NCBI GenBank assembly: GCA_910585255.1
Contig: CAJUEI010000148.1
Location: 1-9,685 of the forward strand
DNA: 9,685 bases
Source: an uncultured Lachnospiraceae bacterium
Lineage (GTDB): Bacteria; Bacillota; Clostridia; Lachnospirales; Lachnospiraceae
Direction: 5' to 3'
The translations under genes were made by a program, and so were the position numbers. Positions 5,599 to 9,685 of this stretch are shown here, in pieces; positions within the stretch are counted from its first letter, which is position 1, and each line of letters starts with the position of its first letter. The notes under the pieces were generated by a model. That model ran no database searches. It saw only the letters and a program-made list of their open reading frames with translations, and was not told the origin of the DNA.

Positions 5599-7140
5599 AT
5601 GCAGAATGTAAAAAAATTGAAAAGACTTATTTATGGAAGAACCGTAATTGTTATGACGTTACTGCTGGTTCAGATTCTAATTTTATTAGAAGTGTTTGTC
5701 TGGCTGAAAAGGTATACATTTTTGTTCTATGGTGGGTTTTCCTTGATTTCTGGAATAGTGGTGATTCATATTTTAAATGAAAAGACCGATCCTAGTTTTC
5801 AGATTAGCTGGTTGATTCCGGTGCTGCTGATTCCGATTTTTGGATCGCTTTTTTATCTGTTTGTGCAGTTTCAGTTTGGAACAAAGATGATTCATCATAG
5901 ATTGTGTCAAACTATTCGTGAGACGGCTGTTTATACCAAGCAGAGGGAAGAGGTTTTTCAGCGGCTAAAGAAAGAAAATGAAGAACTTTCTCGTTTGGTT
6001 TTTTATATGAACCGCTATGCCGGTTATCCGATTCATCAGAATACAGAGGCTGTATTTTTTCCGCTTGGAGAGGATAAGTTTGAGGAGATGAAAAGGCAGC
6101 TGAAAAAGGCGGAGAAATTTATCTTTATGGAGTATTTTATTGTAGAGCATGGAGTGATGTTTGACTCGATTATGGAGATTTTAGAGGAAAAGGTAAAGGA
6201 AGGGGTGGAAGTGCGGTTTTTATATGACGGAATGTGTACATTGGCTTTGATGCCGTATTCTTATCCAAAAGAGGTCGAACAAAAGGGGATTCAGTGTAAA
6301 ATGTTTTCTCCAGTAAAACCGCTGCTTTCCACTCATCAGAATAATCGGGATCATCGAAAGATTTTGGTAATTGACGGGAAAGTGGCTTTTACCGGGGGTG
6401 TAAATCTAGCGGATGAATATATTAATCAGAAGAAGCGGTTTGGGCATTGGAAGGATACAGCGGTGATGCTGACCGGAGAGGCGGTTAATAATTTTACAAT
6501 TATGTTTCTGCAGATGTGGAATTTAGATACACGAAAAAAAGAGGATTATCAGAACTATTTGGTTCCTTATCAGGAAAAGGTGCGAACCGAACTTGGATTT
6601 GTGCTTCCCTATGGAGACAGTCCTTTGGATAAGGAAAATGTAGGGGAGCAGGTCTATCTGGATCTCTTGCAGCATGCAAAGCAGTATGTGCATATTATGA
6701 CGCCTTATCTGATTTTGGACAATCGAATGTTAAATGCTTTAAAGTATGCAGCGAAAAGCGGGGTAGAGGTGGTGATTATCATGCCTCATATTCCAGATAA
6801 GAAGTATGCCTATCTGCTTGCACGCAGTTATTATGAAGAACTTTTAGAGGCGGGGGTAGAGATTTTTGAATATACGCCTGGATTTGTGCATGCTAAGGAA
6901 TTTATTAGTGATGGAGATAAAGCAGTAGTGGGAACCATTAATTTGGATTTTCGGAGTCTTTATCTGCATTTTGAGTGTGCAGCTTTTTTTTATCGAAATC
7001 TGGTGATAACACAGATAGAGGAAGATTATCAGAATACTTTGCGGCAGTGTCAGAGGATTACGTTAGAGGACTGCCAGAGATATGGGGTTTTAAAAAAGTA
7101 TGCTGGGCGGGTTTTGCGGATTGTAGCACCTTTAATGTAA
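5599..7140 (+). CDS. cls: Cardiolipin synthase, phospholipase D family
   Basis: Bacterial cardiolipin synthases of this type join two phosphatidylglycerol molecules into cardiolipin and glycerol at the membrane. The 513 residues begin with hydrophobic segments at about 16-36, 41-58 and 70-91, the N-terminal membrane anchor of Cls. Two phospholipase D domains follow. The first HKD motif is HRKILVID (His252, Lys254, Asp259) followed by GGVNLADEY. The second is HAKEFISD (His431, Lys433, Asp438) followed by NLDFRS. Length and layout match ClsA-type enzymes (about 480-515 residues). The ATG at 5599 has only a weak GAGAG before it. A seven-codon TTG mini-ORF with a good AAGGAG (5560-5565) ends 3 bases upstream, so coupling is possible. 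The gene lies 44 bases after the hydrolase gene without a terminator. A different PLD-type phosphatidyltransferase activity cannot be excluded. Confidence 0.92.
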   Translation: MQNVKKLKRLIYGRTVIVMTLLLVQILILLEVFVWLKRYTFLFYGGFSLISGIVVIHILNEKTDPSFQISWLIPVLLIPIFGSLFYLFVQFQFGTKMIHHRLCQTIRETAVYTKQREEVFQRLKKENEELSRLVFYMNRYAGYPIHQNTEAVFFPLGEDKFEEMKRQLKKAEKFIFMEYFIVEHGVMFDSIMEILEEKVKEGVEVRFLYDGMCTLALMPYSYPKEVEQKGIQCKMFSPVKPLLSTHQNNRDHRKILVIDGKVAFTGGVNLADEYINQKKRFGHWKDTAVMLTGEAVNNFTIMFLQMWNLDTRKKEDYQNYLVPYQEKVRTELGFVLPYGDSPLDKENVGEQVYLDLLQHAKQYVHIMTPYLILDNRMLNALKYAAKSGVEVVIIMPHIPDKKYAYLLARSYYEELLEAGVEIFEYTPGFVHAKEFISDGDKAVVGTINLDFRSLYLHFECAAFFYRNLVITQIEEDYQNTLRQCQRITLEDCQRYGVLKKYAGRVLRIVAPLM

Positions 7141-7181
7141 AGAGATAGAAAAGATATGCTTGACAAAACGAAAAAAAGACC

Positions 7182-7210
7182 TTGCATAAAAAGGAAATAT
7201 ATGCTATAAT
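7182..7210 (+). promoter_or_regulatory. Extended -10 promoter of rplS
   Basis: TTGCAT (7182-7187) lies 17 bases from a perfect TATAAT (7205-7210), which is preceded by the extended -10 dinucleotide TG (7202-7203). Transcription would start near 7217, leaving a leader of about 109 bases before rplS. A TTGACA at 7160-7165 has no matching -10 at normal spacing. Confidence 0.85.
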
Positions 7211-7216
7211 GCTCAC

Positions 7217-7325
7217 GTTGTGGGAAAATAAGATATTCCTCTGTTGCAGAAGGATCCGTAAATTTTAATAGGTCAATGGATTTGAATAGAAGCATTAAGA
7301 ATGTCCAAATATTGAGGAGGCACAA
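7217..7325 (+). promoter_or_regulatory. Leader of rplS, probable L19 autoregulatory leader
   Basis: The leader contains a hairpin in which TCCTCTG (7237-7243) pairs with CAGAAGGA (7247-7254) around loop TTG, with one bulged A. GGA (7223-7225) and TCC (7255-7257) can close it. Its ATTCCTCTGTTGCAGAAGGATCCG core resembles, from memory, the L19 leader family found upstream of rplS in low-GC Gram-positive bacteria, where excess L19 is thought to bind its own mRNA. The remaining leader to AGGAGG (7315-7320) shows no terminator, so any control would act on translation or mRNA stability. A covariance-model match has not been tested. Confidence 0.55.
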
Positions 7326-7673
7326 ATGAACGAGATTATTAAAGGGATTGAGTCAGAACAGTTAAAAAAAGAGGTTCCGCAATTTCGGGTTGGCGATACC
7401 GTAAAGGTATATGCAAAGGTAATTGAGGGTACTCGTGAAAGAATTCAGGTATTTGAAGGAACCGTATTAAAAAGACAGAATGGCGGTGTTCGTGAGACAT
7501 TTACCGTTCGGAAAAATTCAAATGGAATCGGCGTAGAAAAGACATGGCCGCTTCATTCTCCTATTGTAGACAGAGTAGAAGTAGTCAGACATGGTAAGGT
7601 TAGACGTGCGAAGCTGAATTACTTAAGAGGCAGAGTAGGTAAGAGAGCGAAAGTAAAGGAATTAGTAAAATAA
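7326..7673 (+). CDS. rplS: 50S ribosomal protein L19
   Basis: L19 is a large-subunit protein at the 30S-50S interface, contributing to intersubunit bridges. The 115-residue product has the full family pattern: [32 protein letters not shown] (about 20-51), a [11 protein letters not shown] segment (about 53-63), then [20 protein letters not shown] (about 69-88) and a basic C-terminus with [24 protein letters not shown] (7315-7320) lies 5 bases before the ATG. Unlike in most bacteria it is not adjacent to trmD; two genes and a dedicated promoter separate them, and a leader hairpin suggests autoregulation. Confidence 0.98.
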   Translation: MNEIIKGIESEQLKKEVPQFRVGDTVKVYAKVIEGTRERIQVFEGTVLKRQNGGVRETFTVRKNSNGIGVEKTWPLHSPIVDRVEVVRHGKVRRAKLNYLRGRVGKRAKVKELVK

Positions 7674-7708
7674 TCCAGAAAAACGAAAAAAAAGCGTTTT
7701 CGCAGAGT

Positions 7709-7739
7709 TAGGGGCAAATACATCTTGTACTTGCCCCTA
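7709..7739 (+). terminator. Strong stem-loop after rplS, terminator or attenuator
   Basis: TAGGGGCAA (7709-7717) and TTGCCCCTA (7731-7739) form a perfect nine-base stem. TAC/GTA (7719-7721, 7727-7729) can extend it inward past one mismatch. The tract after it is only ATTTCAGATTT, a weak U-run, so termination may be partial. It lies 35 bases after the rplS stop and 36 bases before the preferred lepB start, where it could lower lepB relative to rplS or protect the rplS mRNA 3' end. Confidence 0.6.
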
Positions 7740-7765
7740 TTTCAGATTTATGGGGTAGGAGCGGG

Positions 7766-7770
7766 AAGGA
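7766..7770 (+). promoter_or_regulatory. Ribosome binding site fixing the lepB start
   Basis: AAGGA lies 5 bases before ATG 7776 and 11 bases before the second in-frame ATG at 7782, favouring 7776. The frame is open further upstream to a TTG at 7725, but that codon lies in the loop of the stem-loop at 7709-7739 and has no ribosome binding site. Confidence 0.6.
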
Positions 7771-7775
7771 TTAGG

Positions 7776-8330
7776 ATGGCAATGCGAAGAAAAAGTGTCG
7801 AAGAGCATCGCATTTTATATGATCTGATGCGGTGGGTTTTAGATATTGTGGTTGTAATGGGGATTGCTGTATTTTTAACAATTTATATGGGGGAGCAGAT
7901 GACGGTTACCGGATATTCTATGGCTCCGGTGCTTGCAAATGAAGAACGGATTTTAATTGATAAATTAAGTTACCATTTTTTTGATCCGGAGCGGTTTGAT
8001 ATTGTGATTTTTCAAAACGGAGAAGAAGAAAAATATTTTTTAAAGCGAATTATCGGACTTCCGGGGGAAACGGTTTGTATTAAAAACGGGCGGGTTATGA
8101 TAAACGGGGAATATCTGCAGGAAGAGATAGAAACCGATCCGATTCTAAATCCGGGGCTTGCTTTGGAAGAGATTACACTTGGAGAAGACGAATATTTTCT
8201 GCTGGGGGATAATCGAAATAACAGTGAAGACAGTCGGTTTGAAACAGTGGGAAATGTAAAGCGGGGAAATATTGTTGGAAAAGCATGGCTGCTGGTGACA
8301 ACATTAGATGAGGTCGGCTTAATAAAATAG
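7776..8330 (+). CDS. lepB: Signal peptidase I
   Basis: Type I signal peptidase cleaves signal peptides from exported proteins on the outer face of the membrane. From ATG 7776 the protein has 184 residues: a short basic N-terminus, one membrane helix (about 20-38) and an extracytoplasmic catalytic domain. The catalytic serine is Ser48 in GYSMAPVL and the general-base lysine is Lys90 in YFLKRIIGLPGE (87-98). The GDNRNNSEDSR box (144-154) is intact. The length and single anchor match the Firmicute SipS type. No clear promoter is visible between rplS and lepB, so expression probably comes from readthrough of the stem-loop after rplS. rbgA begins 19 bases after its stop. It shares the export theme with ffh at the other end of the cluster. 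Confidence 0.96.
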   Translation: MAMRRKSVEEHRILYDLMRWVLDIVVVMGIAVFLTIYMGEQMTVTGYSMAPVLANEERILIDKLSYHFFDPERFDIVIFQNGEEEKYFLKRIIGLPGETVCIKNGRVMINGEYLQEEIETDPILNPGLALEEITLGEDEYFLLGDNRNNSEDSRFETVGNVKRGNIVGKAWLLVTTLDEVGLIK

Positions 8331-8349
8331 AAAGATTTGGTGATAAAAT

Positions 8350-9231
8350 ATGAATATACAGTGGTATCCAGGGCATATGACCAAGGCAAAGCGGGCAATG
8401 CAGGAAGATATAAAGTTAATTGATTTGGTAATTGAGTTAGTAGATGCCAGAATTCCTTTCAGCAGCCGAAATCCTGATATTGATGAATTGGGAAAGAATA
8501 AGGCACGGCTGATTTTGTTAAATAAATCGGATCTTGCTTCGGAGAAGTATAATGCTGTATGGGAGAATTATTTTCAGAAAAAAGGCTGCTATGTGGTAAA
8601 AGTAAATTCAAAGTCCGGTGCGGGAGTAAAGAATGTTCATACTGTAATACAGGAAGCCTGCAAAGAAAAGATCGAGCGGGATCGAAGGCGGGGGATTTTA
8701 AATCGTCCGGTGCGGGCAATGGTGGTAGGAATTCCCAATGTAGGTAAGTCTACGTTTATCAATACATTTGCTGGAAAAGCATGTACTAAGACTGGGAATA
8801 AACCAGGAGTAACAAAAGGAAAGCAGTGGATTCGTCTGAATAAAAATGTAGAGTTATTGGATACTCCTGGAATTCTTTGGCCGAAGTTTGAAGATCCCAC
8901 GGTGGGGCTGCGGCTGGCTTTGATTGGATCGATTCGGGATGAAATTTTAAATATAACAGAGATGGCATGTGAATTGATTGGGATTTTAACGGAGCATTAC
9001 AGTGGGGTGATAAAGGAGCGGTATGAAGGAGTGGACGAGACAAAAAAGGCGGCGGAAATTCTTTATGATATTGCGAAAAGCCGGGCTTGTCTGTTAAAGG
9101 GAGGGGAGTATGATTTCGATAAGGCAGCGGCTCTTTTTATGGAAGAGTTTCGCAGCGGAAAGCTGGGAAGAATTACATTGGAGTTTCCAAAGGAGGAGGA
9201 CAGTGTACAAAAGAAAGGAGAGAGTGATTAG
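8350..9231 (+). CDS. rbgA: Ribosome biogenesis GTPase RbgA (YlqF)
   Basis: RbgA is a circularly permuted GTPase required for late 50S assembly in Firmicutes. The 293-residue protein shows the permuted motif order: G4 NKSD (58-61), a G5-like NSKSG (86-90), G1 GIPNVGKST (127-135), G2 Thr155 in PGVT and G3 DTPG (171-174). The N-terminus has WYPGHM (5-10); His9 corresponds to the histidine reported as important for GTP hydrolysis in the Bacillus subtilis protein. The C-terminal helical domain (about 185-280) is the rRNA-binding part, and the length is close to the B. subtilis protein (about 282). The ribosome binding site is weak (GGTGAT, 8338-8343), consistent with coupling to lepB. The stop codon is immediately followed by the rnhB ATG. 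The lepB-rbgA-rnhB order is normal for the phylum. Confidence 0.97.
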   Translation: MNIQWYPGHMTKAKRAMQEDIKLIDLVIELVDARIPFSSRNPDIDELGKNKARLILLNKSDLASEKYNAVWENYFQKKGCYVVKVNSKSGAGVKNVHTVIQEACKEKIERDRRRGILNRPVRAMVVGIPNVGKSTFINTFAGKACTKTGNKPGVTKGKQWIRLNKNVELLDTPGILWPKFEDPTVGLRLALIGSIRDEILNITEMACELIGILTEHYSGVIKERYEGVDETKKAAEILYDIAKSRACLLKGGEYDFDKAAALFMEEFRSGKLGRITLEFPKEEDSVQKKGESD

Positions 9232-9685
9232 ATGGAACAAAAAATAGGGGAGATTAAAAAAATATTGGAGGAAACGGATGCAGCAGATTTGCCGCAGGTA
9301 TTGATAAATTATCGAAAAGATACTCGGAGTGGTGTTATCAAACTGGTAGAACGATTCGATAAAAAATATAAGGGTTATCAAAAGGAATCGGAGCGGCTGG
9401 AGGGGATGCTGGCTTTGGAGCGGCAGTATGCTTCTTATTCGGCGATTTGCGGAATCGATGAGGCGGGAAGAGGACCTTTGGCGGGTCCTGTGGTGGCTGG
9501 AGCGGTTATTTTGCCGAAGGATTTGAAGATCTGGCATCTCAATGATTCGAAGCAGCTTTCCGAACGGCAGCGGGAAGAATTGTATCAGGAGATTATGGAA
9601 AAGGCGGTTAGTGTCGGAGTCGGGGTGGTTTCTCATAAGAGGATTGATCAGATTAATATTCTTCAGGCTACGTATGAGGCGATGC
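9232..9685 (+). CDS. rnhB: Ribonuclease HII, 3' end beyond window
   Basis: RNase HII cleaves RNA in RNA-DNA hybrids and removes single ribonucleotides misincorporated in DNA. The first 151 codons are visible and the frame stays open to the window edge. The N-terminal extension of about 70 residues (MEQKIGEIKKILEE) is the extra domain seen in Firmicute RnhB. The catalytic core begins at AICGIDEAGRGPLAGPVVAGAV (71-92), with active-site Asp76 and Glu77, followed by NDSKQLSERQR (104-114). The other catalytic aspartates would lie past the edge. The ATG directly abuts the rbgA stop codon. Its ribosome binding site AAAGGAG (9214-9220) is inside rbgA at a rather long 11-base spacing, indicating tight coupling. 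Confidence 0.95.
   Translation, partial: MEQKIGEIKKILEETDAADLPQVLINYRKDTRSGVIKLVERFDKKYKGYQKESERLEGMLALERQYASYSAICGIDEAGRGPLAGPVVAGAVILPKDLKIWHLNDSKQLSERQREELYQEIMEKAVSVGVGVVSHKRIDQINILQATYEAM

Noticed and set aside
5469..5780. 103-codon + strand frame overlapping the ends of the hydrolase and cls genes
   Set aside because: It covers the real start of cls in another frame and has no recognisable content.
7160..7165. TTGACA as a second rplS promoter
   Set aside because: No acceptable -10 lies 16-19 bases downstream; the TTGCAT/TATAAT pair explains the region better.
7680..7700. AAAACG/CGTTTT inverted repeat just after rplS as a terminator
   Set aside because: Only six weak pairs with a nine-base A-rich loop and no following T-run; the G/C-rich stem-loop at 7709-7739 is the better candidate.
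7725..7775. TTG start for lepB
   Set aside because: It lies in the stem-loop after rplS without a ribosome binding site; ATG 7776 with AAGGA gives a normal signal peptidase N-terminus.
9094..9636. 180-codon open frame on the - strand opposite rbgA and rnhB
   Set aside because: Antisense to two well-recognised genes; no plausible domain or ribosome binding site.

Overview
The window looks like the chromosome of a low-GC Gram-positive bacterium of class Clostridia, most likely a Lachnospiraceae-type organism. The evidence is the gene order ffh-rpsP-khpA-rimM-trmD-rplS-lepB-rbgA-rnhB, A/T-biased third codon positions, strong AGGAGG ribosome binding sites and the Firmicute-type RbgA and N-terminally extended RNase HII. 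The genus is not resolved. All genes I accept lie on the + strand.

Left end (1 to about 1375): a complete tyrosine recombinase of the Tn916/phage integrase class, visibly richer in A/T than the rest (sampled 60-base blocks hold 15-20 G/C, against 22-26 in ffh). Its 3' end points at ffh, and just after its stop are two copies of a 9-base dyad resembling integrase arm-type sites. I infer that the end of an integrated mobile element abuts ffh. The body of the element lies outside the window to the left, and ylxM, the usual neighbour upstream of ffh, is not there.

Middle (1378-4912): a consensus sigma-A promoter drives ffh (SRP GTPase), followed by rpsP (ribosomal protein S16) and khpA (KH-domain RNA chaperone). 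The 199-base gap between khpA and rimM holds a G/C-rich segment that folds on paper into consecutive helices and is followed by an intrinsic terminator; this is the best candidate for something undescribed. After it come rimM (30S maturation) and trmD (tRNA m1G37 methyltransferase).

Insertion (4925-7140): a small metallo-beta-lactamase-fold hydrolase and a cardiolipin-synthase-type phospholipase D protein separate trmD from rplS, which are adjacent in most bacteria.

Right part (7182-9685): rplS (ribosomal protein L19) has its own extended -10 promoter and a leader hairpin that looks like the L19 autoregulatory leader. A strong stem-loop follows rplS; then come lepB (signal peptidase I), rbgA (50S assembly GTPase) and rnhB (RNase HII, cut by the window end).

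Together this is a translation and protein-export cluster: SRP targeting (ffh) and signal-peptide removal (lepB) flank ribosomal proteins S16 and L19, ribosome maturation factors (RimM, RbgA, KhpA) and a tRNA modification enzyme. A membrane-lipid gene pair has been inserted, and a mobile element is docked at the upstream edge.
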